DNA of 64,000 nt from Cladocopium goreaui (GCA_947184155.2 CAMXCT020002727.1:1-64000); one strand, 5' to 3'. Shown: positions 33,865 through 45,446, counted from the first letter of the stretch. The notes: generated by a model from the letters alone, not told the origin. Program-made: numbers and translations.

Positions 33865-34934
33865 ACTTCTGTTTTACTATCGAGCCTCGTAGACCACACG
33901 GCGAGCAAAGCTAAATGGTCGCAGAAAGCCGGCAGCTGGCCTGTCAGGCGATCGATTCCCTTCCCTCGAATGGAATATTGAAGGGTATTAATGGGAAAAT
34001 TAGCTTGTACCCATGGAATATACCATTATATACATAGTTGTATTCATGGGTATGAATGGGTATGATAATGGAATATAACTTATAATTATATGATTGGTCA
34101 TGTAAATACTTAAATCATTTAGATCGCTTCCCCCTAGTATTAAACACCCCCAAGAATGGTGGATGTAGGGGATGAAACCAACATAGCACTGGGACAAGAA
34201 CCATGGGGGTTTTCTGACAAAAAGTGCCAAACGCCCGGCCTACTTGCGTCTCTTTGAAAGACATTGGTCTCTTGCCTCTGCCGCTGCCACACAAATGCGA
34301 ACGTATGGCGCAGTTTCTTGAAAACACCAACAGCAAAAGGAGTGGAATCTCCTGAGCAAATATAGTATAATATAGTTATATAGTAAGTTATAGTATAGAT
34401 ATATATGATATATAGCTATATAGATTATATAGTGGATCCAATCATCATATATCTACTGATAAGAGCTATCAACATTTGCAGCTGAGATTGTCGCCCCTTC
34501 TGCTCCATGTACTTCCCCATCTGTGTGCCAGCCTTTCCAGATGTCAACTAATTTCATGAGCAAAATATATCCAAGGTGAAAATAACACGTTGCAAACTTC
34601 AAATGTCTTATCTTCAGGATCTTTACAAGCTAGATTACACTCCGGTAAAGTAACATAGACCCTGAAAATGGATCATTCTTCGATTTTTAGTGGGAACTAA
34701 TCTTACACCCGCCTATTTCGCAGGGTTTATGTAAACTTGAGGGATGGTATATGTTTGGATATGTCCAACTGCACATGCTGTACTGTAGGATGTCAAGCTG
34801 TGTTTTCAGAGGGCCACAGAACGGCCCTATGGAGAATAAGTGCGAACACATTGCAGCCAAAGCACTGGGTAAGAATAAAAGTTTATCCTAAAACACGTGC
34901 CACAATACAGATCTTTATTTGGAGCTTCCAAAAC
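33865..34934. other. Stretch without a secure gene
   Basis: Includes a possible - strand peptide near 34.3-34.2 kb (GRGKRPMSFKETQVGRAFGT) and an eroded family A relic at about 34.64 kb (CACTCCGGTAAAGTAACATA). Neither is well bounded. Confidence 0.3.
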
Positions 34935-35030
34935 ATGGGGGTACCCCAAACTGAATGGTTGATTATGGACAACCAGAAAATAACATAGATTATTTATCTA
35001 ATTGGGGGTACCCCCATGACTTAGGAAACC
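34935..35030. mobile_element. Family E element, copy 1
   Basis: GGGGGTACCCCAAACTGAAT to GTACCCCCATGACTTAGGAA. It shares ends with the better preserved copy at 39253. The outer part of the left end is missing. Confidence 0.6.
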
Positions 35031-35772
35031 ACTAGACTCTATTTTGCAATACTTCTTTGTTATAGGTTGCAAATCCCAACTGCGGCTGCATGGAGGATTT
35101 TTGAAGCACCTACTGCAACATCAGCTGCTATCTGGTCATATCGAGCTGTCCTGAACCATAGGAAACACTAGTGGAATTTCAAACATCAATTCAGGTTCAA
35201 AAAAGTCAATGTAAGAAACTCCCGAATGGCATTCTGTTTTCATGATGTGCAAAGGCATCAACCCGGCAAGGACTTGCTGGACATGTGCCAAGCTCATGGA
35301 TTGTGATAAGTTCAATATATAAAGGATAGTATAACCCCCCCACATAATCATCAACCATCAAGGGTTTTGAAACCTCATAGTATATATTTTCATTTCTGCT
35401 CTTTAAAGCCTATACATAGCCATATTATATACCATGTTCATACCATGTTCCATGTTCCATAAAGTTCAACCATCAGGGGTTTAGCAGCCCCTGCTCATGA
35501 CATTTCTGAGCTGCCCGCTTGCAGTTCATGCGACTCTTCAATCAGTAAACGATTCCTGCGAGGAAAAAAATGCGGTGCAGTTCGATGTTTTTTGTCCCGT
35601 CTTCAGACCAGTGCCCTGGTTCGCAACCCATGCTACACTGTGGTGTCCCCTGGTTATGTTTGTTGGTTTAGCAACGCCATTAACTAGTAACTTTATCATC
35701 ATTGATCTACCACAATCCATAGCCGTATTCGTATGTATTAACTATAAAGCAACTGAGCATAACTGAGCTATA

Positions 35773-35877
35773 CTGGTTGGTGGTTTCAACCCCTCTGAAA
35801 AAATATGAAAGTCAGTTGGGATTATTGTTCCCAATATATGGAAAGTCGTAAAATTCATGTTCCAAACCACCAACCAG
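35773..35877. mobile_element. Family B element
   Basis: CTGGTTGGTGGTTTCAACCC to CCAAACCACCAACCAG, with perfect 11-base ends and TA on each side. The interior ATATGAAAGTCAGTTGGGAT is typical of the family. Confidence 0.85.
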
Positions 35878-36199
35878 TATGGTTTTCACTTGCGATATCG
35901 ATTGATCATCATTGATCATTGATCCATAATGATCCATATCCACATGCCAGTACTTGGATTTTCTGAATCCATACCATTCATTAACTAGTTCGTTATATCA
36001 TGTTATATCTACCATAAACCATAGAATTCAGCCATTTATAGGTTCCAGTCACCACCAAGCACTATAACATTCTGTTGAGCCTTTTTGGGCCCAAAATAAG
36101 TGTTGAGACTAGTGGCCTAACCCTGGGGGATCCATCCCGATCAACTGGTTGAAACTTCTGAAAAAATCGCCAGAAATCAGCAGAATTCTGGAAGTTCAC

Positions 36200-36390
36200 G
36201 GAGAAACTGGAAAGATCCACCATTTTGATTCCATGGGAAAACTCACTATTTCGACTGGGCCATTTTCAATAGCTATGTCATATGTGAACTATGGTAAAAC
36301 TATGGAAAGATCCACCATGTTTAATGGGAAAACTCACTATTTCGACTGGGCCACGTTCAATAGCTATGTAAGAAATTACCACAACGGTAG
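36200..36390. mobile_element. Degenerate, doubled family A core
   Basis: The block GGAAAGATCCACCATnTTnA, AACTCACTATTTCGACTGGG and TTCAATAGCTATGT occurs twice in tandem, about 105 bases apart. The outer CCCTCTGG ends are missing. Confidence 0.6.
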
Positions 36391-36493
36391 ATGGATGTAG
36401 ATGGCGTTGATGAAACTCACCATGCAGTACGGGCTATGGGTCAAGTATGGTCAAGTCAGTGGGTAGCCCAAGAATTCCATGGTTAATACATGT

Positions 36494-36600
36494 TACCCTC
36501 ATGTCAAAATAGCGAACTTGAAAATTGCCCAGTCGAAATAGTTGATGTACCCATGAAAAATGGTGATTTTACATAGTTATGTAAACGTTGACCAGAGGGT
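36494..36600. mobile_element. Family A element, diverged left end
   Basis: TACCCTCATGTCAAAATAGC to GTAAACGTTGACCAGAGGGT. The middle repeats CCCAGTCGAAATAG, seen in the doubled copy just upstream. Confidence 0.65.
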
Positions 36601-36647
36601 GATACAAAAAAAATCGACAAGTCAATCTGTGGTCCCACTTCAATGGC

Positions 36648-36785
36648 TCAGCTCAGGCCGCACTCCCCGGCCAACAAAATCGCCAGGGGAACGGGGAACA
36701 TCCCAGGCCTTGGCTGTTGCAGAAGAAACTGTAGCGCCTCAGGGGTGACTCGACTCGATGTGAACGCTACAACTGGTTGGGTACC
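36648..36785 (-). CDS. Putative exon, unknown protein
   Basis: Acceptor ATGACAACGGAG leads phase 0 into GTQPVVAFTSSRVTPEALQF, LLQQPRPGMFPVPLAILLAG and ECGLS before a TGA. Hydrophobic and Pro-rich, with a coding-like profile. The + strand is open too, so confidence is limited. Family not recognised. Confidence 0.4.
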   Translation of the reverse strand, partial: GTQPVVAFTSSRVTPEALQFLLQQPRPGMFPVPLAILLAGECGLS

Positions 36786-37021
36786 CTCCGTTGTCATCAA
36801 ACATGGCTGGCAAACATGGAGGTTTATAGCTGGGAAAATCAATTATAATGAGAGTTTGAATTGGACACGTCTGTAAATGGTGAATTGTCCATTGCCTTTT
36901 TGGACTACCTGCGGGTAGTCCATATACTGAAGAATGTGCAGAAAGGAGTCAGAAAAAGTAGTGCTGATAACCCTTTTTTGATATGCATATATGATTTTGG
37001 ATCATATAATATAATATGCTA

Positions 37022-37512
37022 CCAGCACATGCCAAGGGGTGCCGTTACGGCACCCCTTAGGGAGGAGGTGTCAAAATGACGCCCCTTTATTTCTAAGGTG
37101 TTTCTCAACCTGTTTTGGGATATACATTTCATCTTTGTTATCTGAGGCCACGGAGGCAATGCTTTTGAGATTTTTTTGGCACCCCAAAAACGGCGCGTGT
37201 CAAACGTGTCATTTGCGTGTCGGGGGGATGTGCAAGGGGTGCCAAAACGCAGCCCCCTTAGGCTAAGGATGTCGTTTTGGCACCCCTTAATGCGTGTCGG
37301 CAGGGTGTCACTACCAGGGAGTCGCATGTCATTTGCGTGTCGGAATTTCCCAAAATCAAAGTTTTTGTTGTTCAGCTCATCTCCAACCATCTCTCCCAAA
37401 AATGGTGCTATCAGCATCGTTGTCACCATATCCTGTTGTGTTTTTTGGTTCGGCTAAGGGGTGTCGAAACGTATATAGCCCCTTCAAGAACACTCGATAG
37501 GGTTCCAAAACG
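37022..37512. repeat. Family M repeat block, copy 1
   Basis: AAGGGGTGCCGTTACGGCAC and CCTTAG form a perfect short palindrome, followed by several GTGTCATTTGCGTGTCGG words and further GGTGCC/GGCACCCC pairs. Related GGTGTCC...GGCACCCC and GTGTCATTTCGTGTC words occur at 45.45-45.75 and 50.34-50.61 kb. Long frames on both strands look repetitive and are not taken as genes. Confidence 0.6.
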
Positions 37513-37519
37513 TAGCCGC

Positions 37520-37640
37520 TTGGAAGGTCTTGGTATATAATATATATATATATATATATATTGATAATATGCATATATAGTAATAATGATACATATGTAA
37601 ATTTAAATCATATATATTATATATTATGTTATTATATCCT
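37520..37640. repeat. AT dinucleotide-rich tract
   Basis: Dense TATATA sequence with a pure run around 37540-37560. No other feature. Confidence 0.8.
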
Positions 37641-37681
37641 TTATGACTGGCTAATACCATGACTATTTAAGCGCCACATTC

Positions 37682-37776
37682 CCCTGTCCATTCGCCAAAT
37701 TCTGCCTCGATGGTGAGGTTGCTCATCATGCTGACACTGCTCCTGACGCACCGCCAGCGCAGCAAGAGCAAGATCT
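37682..37776 (+). CDS. Possible exon ending at a family H element
   Basis: The + frame PFAKFCLDGEVAHHADTAPD, APPAQQEQDLPS runs into the element at 37776. If CTG|GTTATT is the donor and ACCAG the acceptor, the frame continues EGTSFDGI to a stop. The peptide is acidic and Ala/Pro/Gln-rich. The 5' edge is unknown. Confidence 0.35.
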
Positions 37777-37900
37777 ACCCTCTGGTTATTTAACATAGCC
37801 ATGGAAAATGGATGAAAATTGCCCATTTATAGATGATGTTCCCATTGAAACCTCCATTTATTATGGATTGTCCATGGCTATGTTAAATAACCAGAGGGTA
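37776..37900. mobile_element. Family H (A-related) element
   Basis: TACCCTCTGGTTATTTAACA to TTAAATAACCAGAGGGTA. The inverted repeats extend to ATAGCCATGG/CCATGGCTAT, which makes this one of the best-paired copies. TA on both sides. Confidence 0.9.
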
Positions 37901-38084
37901 CATCATTTGATGGGATATGAATGGGAATTAAAAAAAAGGGGTTACACATTTTGTTGTAGCATGTGAATGACTATAACCAACAGTTGGATATAGGTTTTAA
38001 GATATATGTATATATATATATATATACGTATATATACACCTGATCAAGTCCGAAGCTCCCAAGGCAATCGGTTGAACTGTCCAT

Positions 38085-38255
38085 GTGGCCTTAGAGAGAA
38101 GTGATGTTCAAAAAAGGCCGGCCTCTTCTGTCTGGGAGCATCGCTTCTTGTTATTCGCCTTCTTCCCCTGGCGCAAGTCACAGTCCATGTCGTCACATGG
38201 ATGTCACAACGGTTTGCTCATGATATGTCCACTGGAAGATGCTGGAAGCCATGTC
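38085..38255 (+). CDS. Possible exon upstream of a family A element
   Basis: An open + frame reads SSVWEHRFLLFAFFPWRKSQ, then LLMICPLEDAGSHV up to the element at 38256. It is listed mainly because a splice at CTG|GTAAAC and ACCAG joins it in frame to the stretch after the element. No domain recognised and no 5' boundary. Confidence 0.25.
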
Positions 38256-38363
38256 TACCCTCTGGTAAACGTTTACATAACTATGGAAAGATCCACCATT
38301 TTTAATGGGTAAATCCACTATAAATGGTCATTTTCAATAGCTATGTTAGTTTACCAGAGGGTA
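38256..38363. mobile_element. Family A element flanked by CATGTC
   Basis: TACCCTCTGGTAAACGTTTA to AGTTTACCAGAGGGTA. CATGTC lies immediately outside on both sides (38250-38255, 38364-38369). This is the only copy with a 6-base repeat outside the TA. Confidence 0.85.
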
Positions 38364-38556
38364 CATGTCGTGTTGAAAGCTGGAAACGAGGATCCCCTCA
38401 CTCTCCCCTCCTGCTTTCCGGCTTCCTCGATGGCGACTTTGAATCCGCTTGCCCACGCACGGGCTTCACAAATTGTTATGCAGCTAGCGGGTGCTCCCCA
38501 GCTTGGGGCTTGGGAAGAGAGAGAGAGAGTCCCCAAAAGTCAACCCGATAAGCCAT
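38364..38556 (+). CDS. Possible exon after a family A element (strand uncertain)
   Basis: The + frame VVLKAGNEDPLTLPSCFPAS, SMATLNPLAHARASQIVMQL and AGAPQLGAWEERERVPKSQP ends at a stop near 38558. It is in frame with 38085-38255 if the element's own CTG|GT and CAG ends are spliced. The - strand (WGAPASCITICEARAWASGF) is also plausible. Confidence 0.3.
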
Positions 38557-39252
38557 AATAATGTGGTAAATCCACTGTAATAAACCAGCTAGCAATATCC
38601 ATCAATATTACCATACGTGGTTGGTAAAATCATCCCAAATGGATCCAAATGGTAGGCTTGTTATTCCGTCTACCACAACATTGTTTGCCGGTGACTTTTT
38701 TGCAACGCTCTTCGCTATTCCTCCCAACAAATCTCTATTCACTTAAGTGGCATCAAACATTCAACACAGGTCCGGCAGCAGAAACCAAGGCCAGGATGGT
38801 TCAAATTCAAAAAAATGATCCAAATTTCGAAAAAAAAAAAAACACGATTGATATCTATTGATGTTTTTGATGTAGAAGATTTTGTGGTTCTCTCAAAGTT
38901 TGGAAGTGCAAAAAAATCATGGACTAAAAAAACCCTTTCCCACCAATGGAAAATCACATAAAATGGCGGCATCACCCCCAACAGGGTTTTTTCTCAACTT
39001 GATCGATCATCTTTATTATCATCCCACTATAATCATCGGGCTATGGCAATCTGAAAAAATCCCACTATAACTACCATTCTTATGGAAATGGTGGCCATGG
39101 CTCATTTTGACCGATGATATCCACATCTCGCGTCCGCCTATGAGATGATGTGGAGGAAATTCATGGGTCTTATCCGTCTCTGGCTCCGCCATGCCATGCG
39201 GTGCGGCGCGCAGCGTCTGCGAAGTGTGACGATGTCGTGTCAAGTCACTTGA

Positions 39253-39350
39253 GGGTTTCCTAAAATGGAGGGTACCCCAATAGCTGGATGGTTTATAATG
39301 GAAAATCCTATGAAAAGGGATGATTTGGGGGTACCCCATTTTAGGAAACC
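39253..39350. mobile_element. Family E element, copy 2 (best preserved)
   Basis: GGTTTCCTAAAATGGAGGGT to GGTACCCCATTTTAGGAAAC. The middle carries GGATGGTTTATAATGG and GGGATGATTTGGGGG. The ends are imperfect 20-base inverted repeats. Confidence 0.8.
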
Positions 39351-40975
39351 TGCTTAGTGAGAGTAAACTTTTGAGGTGTCAAGTAGTCTAATAGTAGTCT
39401 GAATGGCCATGTTCCAAGTCTACTCAGTCTACTTGATTTGCTGATGCTTCATGTCAAGTAATAGTCTGAAGCAAAATTGCCACGGCATCTAACATCTCGA
39501 ACACGGAGTTCAGTTCACCTCGTCAAAGGGCCAACAAAAAATTGTGCATGACCTGAAGCAACGTCGCCAATGACTTGGCGATCAACTGCAGGAAACACTT
39601 TTTTTGGTTTCCAAATTGGGTTTGTCTCAAAATAGAGTACCACAAAAGTTGATGTTGTTTTTCCAGCTTTCCCAAAAAAACATGACATAACATGGGGTGT
39701 ATCATGGAGAAAATCCCATTGTAAGCCCTCGCTGATGCTCGGCTTTTTTAAGCCCTCGCGTCCTCATCTGCCGCTCCTGGTCTTGATGTCATCACTTGTC
39801 GTCAGACAATGGTTCCGCGAGGGAAAATGGGTTGGCACTTGTCACCGGCAAGGCAATTGAACTTTCCTGGCGAGAGATGGGATCCATCCCCCAGCTTCCA
39901 AGTCAACTGCGCTTGACGAAACGAGGATCCTCATGGCAAAAGCCTTTGTAGCGCCCCTAGTCCTTTTTGTTGCTTAATCCCCAAATAACGTAATTATCAA
40001 GGTGACTTGCATTTTTTGTTGCTTTTAAATGTATATCTACCAGAGACCCAACAACAAAAATATCATTTAGAATTCCAGGTCAGCCAACTTAAAGTAACTG
40101 GGGCACCACCTCCTATAGAAGCCCAACATTTGTTTTTTGTCCTCCACCAGCATCGCTTGCGACGCATTTGAAGTGCATTGTCTTGCCGGCTACCTCGATC
40201 TGTTGGTATTTCTCAATGCAAGACGCCTCATCTCCTGTCCTCAAAGGATGTCTGCGAACATGTCTGGTGCAAATTTGTTTGGAATGTTAGGGAAAACCTA
40301 TAAGGTGGGGGTCCCCCAGTTGTGAGTTGGTTTACAAACCCTATTAAGGATTTCAATTGACATCTATCTACTTTCAATTGATTTTCCTTTTAAATCCAAA
40401 AAAATCACCCCAAAAGTTTTGTGCACAATAGGGTACCATCGAAACAATTACATTATTGAGGATCTGGGTCATTCATGGGGTACCCATTTGAAAAATTGTT
40501 TGGGTGCTGTTTTTTTTTAAGAAAGGTTTAATAAGGCATCTAATCTAATTGTTTGGGAAACCTTGCATTTTCAAGGCTTTAACATGGATATGGTTTTCTA
40601 AAGTAAAAGGACCAGCTTTACCCAAAGAAAATTGTATAAAGGTGGATAAAACTCCTCTTGAAAAAAAAATGGATCTGAGAAAAAACTTCTCACAATAGAG
40701 GCCCAGCCCCCCATTCACAAGATACTCAACTATTTTTGAAAATTGTTTCACAATAGAGTTCCTGGACACTAATCGGTATACAGCATTAGTTATATTTTCC
40801 ATAAACCCTAGTTAACCAAGTTATAAACCAACTTAGCTATCTGGGGGGCCCCTTTTTGTTGTAGGGGAGATTCGTGATATGTGGGAAACTGGGATCTACG
40901 GGAACACGTTCAATATATGGTCCAAACTGTTGGAACAATAGGTCCTTTCGTTCATTCAATGTAATAATTATAACT
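39351..40975. other. Stretch without recognised genes
   Basis: Mixed non-coding DNA. Family C-like ends occur singly (GGTGGGGGTCCCCCAGTTGT at 40304, CTGGGGGGCCCC near 40845) and may be the two ends of one large or disrupted element. No coding island stands out. Confidence 0.35.
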
Positions 40976-40979
40976 ATGA

Positions 40980-41530
40980 ATCTATCTAACTATATATCTA
41001 CCTATCTAACTATATATCTACCTATCTAACTATATATCTACCTATCTAACTATATATCTAACTATATATCTATCGATCTATCTATCTAACTATCTATCTA
41101 TCTAACTATCTATATATCTATCTATCGATCTATCTATCTATCTATCTATTTATCTATCTATCTATCTAACTATCTATCTATCTATCTACCTATCTATCTA
41201 TCTATATATCTATCTATCTATCTATCTATGTATCTATCTATCTATCTATCTATCCATCTATCCATCTATCCATCTATCCATCTATCCATCTATCCATCTA
41301 TCCATCTATCCATCTTTCCATCTATCCATCCATCTATCCAGCTATCCAGCTATCCATCTATCCATCTATCCATCTATCCATCCATCTATCTATCTATCTG
41401 TCTATCTATCTACCTACCTACCTACCTATCTATCTATCTACCTATCTATCTATCTACCTATCTATCTATCTATCTATCATTCTATTCTATTCTATTCTAT
41501 TCTATTCTATCTATCTATCTATCTATCTCT
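40980..41530. repeat. TCTA/CCTA/CCAT microsatellite, about 550 bases
   Basis: Tetranucleotide tract starting with an 18-base higher-order unit (CTATATATCTACCTATCT), then pure ATCT and CATC runs, and a short TCTAT pentamer run near 41480. Confidence 0.95.
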
Positions 41531-41559
41531 GTATATATTTAAATTGAATATATAATCAT

Positions 41560-42700
41560 TATCTATCTAGAATGTGGATAAATCATGCTGATTCACTCAT
41601 CTGAAAAAAGGCTGCTTTGGGATAGCTGCTTCGTTGCTATTTTCGACCCATAATCAGTCGGTCCAGCTTCAGTCGTTACCGCTGCAATCTATGACAGCCT
41701 GCTGTGACATTCCCAAAGCTCACTGACACTGAACATAACAACTGGTTATTTAACTGTGTGCGGGAAATGGTCCATTTATAGATGATAAACAATGATGATA
41801 AACAAAATGATTTACCCATATTCTAAGGTTGATTCTCCCGCCATATTAAATCAGCAGAGGCTGGAGATTTTACATACCAGGTACCTCTTTGCATCCCAAC
41901 ATCACGACTGATGGTGATTTCGCCAAGCAAAAATGCTATAACCAATCAACATTTGAATAATACATGATGATATAAATTAATTATGGCTGGGATATGATTT
42001 ATTGATGATGGCATACATAAACATAAATCAATAACCAAAAAACATCAATCATCATAAAACTAGGTTGCTTGAGTGGAAATTCACAGGAAGCCCGTAACAT
42101 TTTTTTGCCCAAAAAACACACCGTTTCCACTCTCGTCATGGTCCTTTGAACCAATCCATTGATTTTTTGGCAACTCAAAACCCCCAAAAAAATCCATTGA
42201 TCCAAAAAAAATCAAAAAAAAAAACAACACATCCCCAAAAACGTTCCGCGAACCGGAAAGGTAATCATCGCATGGCAAGCATCGATCCGCTGTAATCATC
42301 GCAACGCCACACACCCTTTCTGGATGACAGTTGATCTTCATGGCACAATGGCCTGAGGCAAGGACATTTTTATCAAATGGATGTTGGGGAAATCTTCAAC
42401 CAACCATGATGTTCCACGAAAAAACCATTGAACATGTACAATGCTAGATATTTACACATTACTGTCAATGAAAAGGCAGTCATGGATGTTCTGACATGTA
42501 AATGTTCCCTGAAAAACCAATCCTTTGAAAATCATATGTACAAATGACATGAAATGATCAAATGACAGCAAAAAAAAACGATGTATTCCGCGAATACATC
42601 GTGTCACCATGACCACAGGATACCACTGCTTCCAGCTCCTCAGCCTGGAGGTTCCTTTTTGCTTTACGAAGATCAACGATATATGATGAGTTTACCAAAT
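41560..42700. other. Stretch without recognised genes
   Basis: Includes an eroded family H-like relic near 41.74-41.87 kb (ACTGGTTATTTAACTGTGTG). No convincing exon. Confidence 0.35.
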
Positions 42701-42710
42701 GATCCCACAA

Positions 42711-42823
42711 GGTGGTGCCCCATAGTTAGCTAAGTCTGTTTATAAGTCCCATAACTATGGTTTATGGCAGATATAACTATAGTTAATGGGGTTTATAAAC
42801 CCACTTATAACTGGGGGGCACCA
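42711..42823. mobile_element. Family C element, copy 3
   Basis: GGTGGTGCCCCATAGTTAGC to TTATAACTGGGGGGCACCAT. The middle repeats AACTATGG/CTATAGTT words. It is the most complete simple copy of the family. Confidence 0.75.
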
Positions 42824-42858
42824 TCCTGCAGTAATCATAATTCTTTCCACAACGATAA

Positions 42859-42970
42859 CTGGTTGGTGGTGCAATTTCACCATCTTGAAAAATATGAGTT
42901 CGTCAATTGGAAGGATGACATTCCATATATGAAATGGAAAATCAAATTAATGTTTGAAACCACCAACCAG
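42859..42970. mobile_element. Family B element
   Basis: CTGGTTGGTGGTGCAATTTC to TTTGAAACCACCAACCAG, flanked by ATAA on both sides. The subfamily, with GAGTTCGTCAATTGG inside, matches the partial copies at 30727 and 32690. Confidence 0.8.
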
Positions 42971-43159
42971 ATAAATTGTGTTTACCCAAATATTGTATCT
43001 GCTATAGTTTTATCCGTAACTAAATCATACTCCCGAAAATGGATCCAAACACTTCCTGAAAAGATACTTTACCACCTAAATCAAATCCCAGTCATAATTC
43101 CTATGGAGGTACAGCTGTGTCCATAGGGACAACAGCCCTAAATTAATAGGGTTTGAGCC

Positions 43160-43525
43160 CCATATTTGTCATACTGAATCCCTATTCATGGGCTGAATCG
43201 TACTAAATCATACTAAATCCCTATCTACGGACTTTAAATCATACTAAATCCCTATTTACGGGCTTCAAAATCATACTAAACCAAACTATCCATATTTACG
43301 GGCTTGAAAATCATACAAAATCATACTATAGAGATCCCTATCATCTACGGACTTAAAATCATACTAAATCATACTAGATCATACTAGATCCATATTTACG
43401 GGCTTGAAAAATCATACAAAATCATACTAGATCCCTATCTACGGACTTAAAATCATACTAAATCATACTAGATCCCGATTTACGGGCTTTAAAATCATAC
43501 CAAAGCACACCAAATCACTATGGCC
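43160..43525. repeat. AAATCATACTAAATCC tandem array
   Basis: About nine diverged units of 35-45 bases with AAATCATACTAAATC, CCCTATCTACGGACTT and TTTACGGGCTT. It lies just beyond the stop of the modular gene, in its 3' flank. Confidence 0.8.
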
Positions 43526-43536
43526 TTCAACATCTA

Positions 43537-43670
43537 CTAAATCATACGAATTCTGCCCATTTCTTCAAACCCGCGACCATGGGGATCTCCGAGCAGCAGT
43601 TCCAGCTTCTCGCAGCAATAGGCGCCCACCTTACCTTTGCCCCAGCCGCGGTAGCCTGTGCCTTCAGGGT
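43537..43670 (-). CDS. Modular gene, module V type 3, terminal exon
   Basis: Acceptor ATACCTTCAG, then two bases and PEGTGYRGWGKGKVGAYCCE, KLELLLGDPHGRG, ending RIRMI and a TAG at 43537-43539. VGAYCC and LLGD match the type 3 pattern, and GWGKGKVGAYCC is identical to the exon at 55039. The two opening bases join the single base left by 44278-44346 to make an Asp codon, so the frame is continuous. The short tail after the module is unique and marks the end of the protein. Confidence 0.65.
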
Positions 43671-44128
43671 CTGAAGGTATCGTGGCCGGACTTAGCTGGG
43701 TTTGTTGAGTTACTCAACCCCCTATCTTGAGGGAATTGGCGGAATTTGCTTATTCCAGCCATTTGTGGGGATACACATCCAATTTATTGCTGCTTTAATC
43801 CCCAATGGCTGCTAGTTGTGTATTCATGCCTGTCATGCGGGTTACATCACATTCTTTCACAGTCAAATCATGTCAAATCTGTCAATGTTCAAGGAAGAAC
43901 ACAAAATCATTGGCGTATCTTTGGAAACTATGTTCATAACATACTCTATAGATTTCATCTTTCCAGAAAGAAGGTAGGTCAGTCATCCCCTTTGACACAT
44001 CTTGGACTCAATTGGGTATCCAAGCCATTTCAAGACAAGAACAATACGGCCGTAAGTCAGTGAAATCCCAATCTTTGCCATTGAAATCCCTAATTTTCCA
44101 GTGCGACCAGCGACCAAAGGGTAGATGG

Positions 44129-44254
44129 AGGTTTCCTAAAATAGCCTTACAGTTATCATCCATTTTATGTTCGGATCTTCCATGAAATAAAGTACAGTAA
44201 ATAAACCATAAACCATCCAGCGCGCTTGGGCTACCCCCATGACTAATAGGGAAC
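44129..44254. mobile_element. Family E element, copy 3 (intron of the modular gene)
   Basis: GGTTTCCTAAAATAGCCTTA on the left and CTACCCCCATGACTAATAGG on the right. It is diverged in the middle and lies within the last intron. Confidence 0.55.
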
Positions 44255-44277
44255 CCCCCAATGTTCCGCCGGCAGAC

Positions 44278-44346
44278 CTGAGCCGCAGCCCTTCGTGGTC
44301 TCTTTAAACCAGTAGCCCTTGTAATCCTTGAGCCATCCAGCAGCAC
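44278..44346 (-). CDS. Modular gene, module V type 2 exon
   Basis: Acceptor CATCTGCAG, two bases, then AAGWLKDYKGYWFKETTKGC and GS plus one base before donor TCAG|GTCTGC. AAGW..DYKGYWF and KGCG are the type 2 signature, found at four other places in the window. Here the first conserved Cys is lost unless the incoming base is T; with the predicted upstream donor the codon becomes Arg. The reading frame and length (69 bases) fit the phases on both sides. Confidence 0.65.
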
Positions 44347-44608
44347 CTGCAGATGTTCGTGATTTTCATTGAAGTTGTTTTGTTCAAACGGATGAGATGA
44401 TATGGTTTTTTGTCATGTAATTATATAATGACATACGTATAATTGTGCTGTATACGTTCATACTTGTTTAGCATTGTTTATATGTGTCTATATTTCATTA
44501 TACGAATTCTGTGGAAACGGATCAACAACACCTTGCCAGGCCTTGCCATATGTGTAGCTACGTGCACTCAGGGCTTTCATGACTAAAAAACCTAGGCGCA
44601 GATGCTGC

Positions 44609-44677
44609 GGAACTCGATCTCAGACTTGTAGCAAAGTCTGCGGTATCCCGCCGTCTTGCACGCTTTCCTGCCATGGT
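44609..44677 (-). CDS. Modular gene, module V type 1 exon (short form)
   Basis: Acceptor ACCTGGCAG, two bases, then HGRKACKTAGYRRLCYKSEI and EF plus one base before a GC donor (TTCC|GCAGC). AC.TAGY.RLC.KSE matches type 1, but the PYVY start is missing, so this exon is a shortened form or its first part lies in an unseen exon. Phases fit 45341-45391 upstream and 44278-44346 downstream. Confidence 0.5.
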
Positions 44678-44717
44678 CTGCCAGGTAATGAAGCCCACTG
44701 CGCAGGGACGAGGAGAT

Positions 44718-44880
44718 GGCACGATGTGCCCACAAGTTATGTTGGTTTATGAAGCCCATTCAGTGTAAACACCATGACCTACACTTCGAAGTTATAAGCT
44801 ATATCATGTTGTATTAGAGTCTGAAAGTTATAAAATGTTTTAAATTTATAAAGCAACTTAGCTAACTGTGTGGCACCACC
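44718..44880. mobile_element. Family C element, copy 4 (intron)
   Basis: GGCACGATGTGCCCACAAGT to AGCTAACTGTGTGGCACCAC. The ends are recognisable but eroded. It lies between exons 44609-44677 and 45341-45391. Confidence 0.5.
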
Positions 44881-45340
44881 TTCTAAGTTTGGTCTTGAAA
44901 TTCACGAGGTGCCATGCAACTTCACATCTTGCAAGTCACTGCAGTTTTCAAAAACGCAGTGCGACCAAGAGACTCAGCTTTCTCACGCGTTTCGTAGACG
45001 TAGGGATGGTTTTTCGGCTTTTCTCAGATGTGTCAAACATGACAAGGCGATAATTCAAAACAAAGAAACATATCGTATGTGAAACATACCCTCTTATCTT
45101 TAAGATACTATAACATAGCTCTTGCAAATGCAAATGATTTGCCTAGGTGCTTTTCCACATGTCAAAGTACCAGTATGTGAGATGTATAGTGGCTTGTTGA
45201 TCCCCTGTTTCAAGTTTGACTTTTGGCGTGATATGTATGTAGCAAAGCCAGCTGAAGGAAACTGCACGTGGAATCCAAAAACTTGTTTGTCGAACATGCC
45301 ACAAAGCGAGAACGACTCAGCGGCAATATCTCCAGGGTGC

Positions 45341-45391
45341 TCAGATCCCCAATGTATTTCACATTGGTGCTGGGGCTGCAGCAGTAAGCTC
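45341..45391 (-). CDS. Modular gene, module IV type 3 exon
   Basis: Acceptor AACTGAGGCAG, two bases (GA), then AYCCSPSTNVKYIGDL and one base before a GC donor (CTGA|GCACC). GAYCC and YIGDL define type 3. The frame stays open further (STLEILPLSRSRF), so a later GT donor (TTT|GTGGCA) is possible. The exon is separated from its type 2 partner at 50882-50983 by an intron of about 5.5 kb filled with repeats. Confidence 0.6.
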
Positions 45392-45446
45392 CTGCCTCAG
45401 TTCGATTTTTTCGTCTTGGTTCCAAGAGTAAAGAACTCAACACCAA

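Noticed and set aside
37019-37540. Frames of 87-136 codons on both strands in family M block 1
   Set aside because: They consist of the repeat words (RHAND, GCQND) and recur at the other M blocks without splice or domain support.
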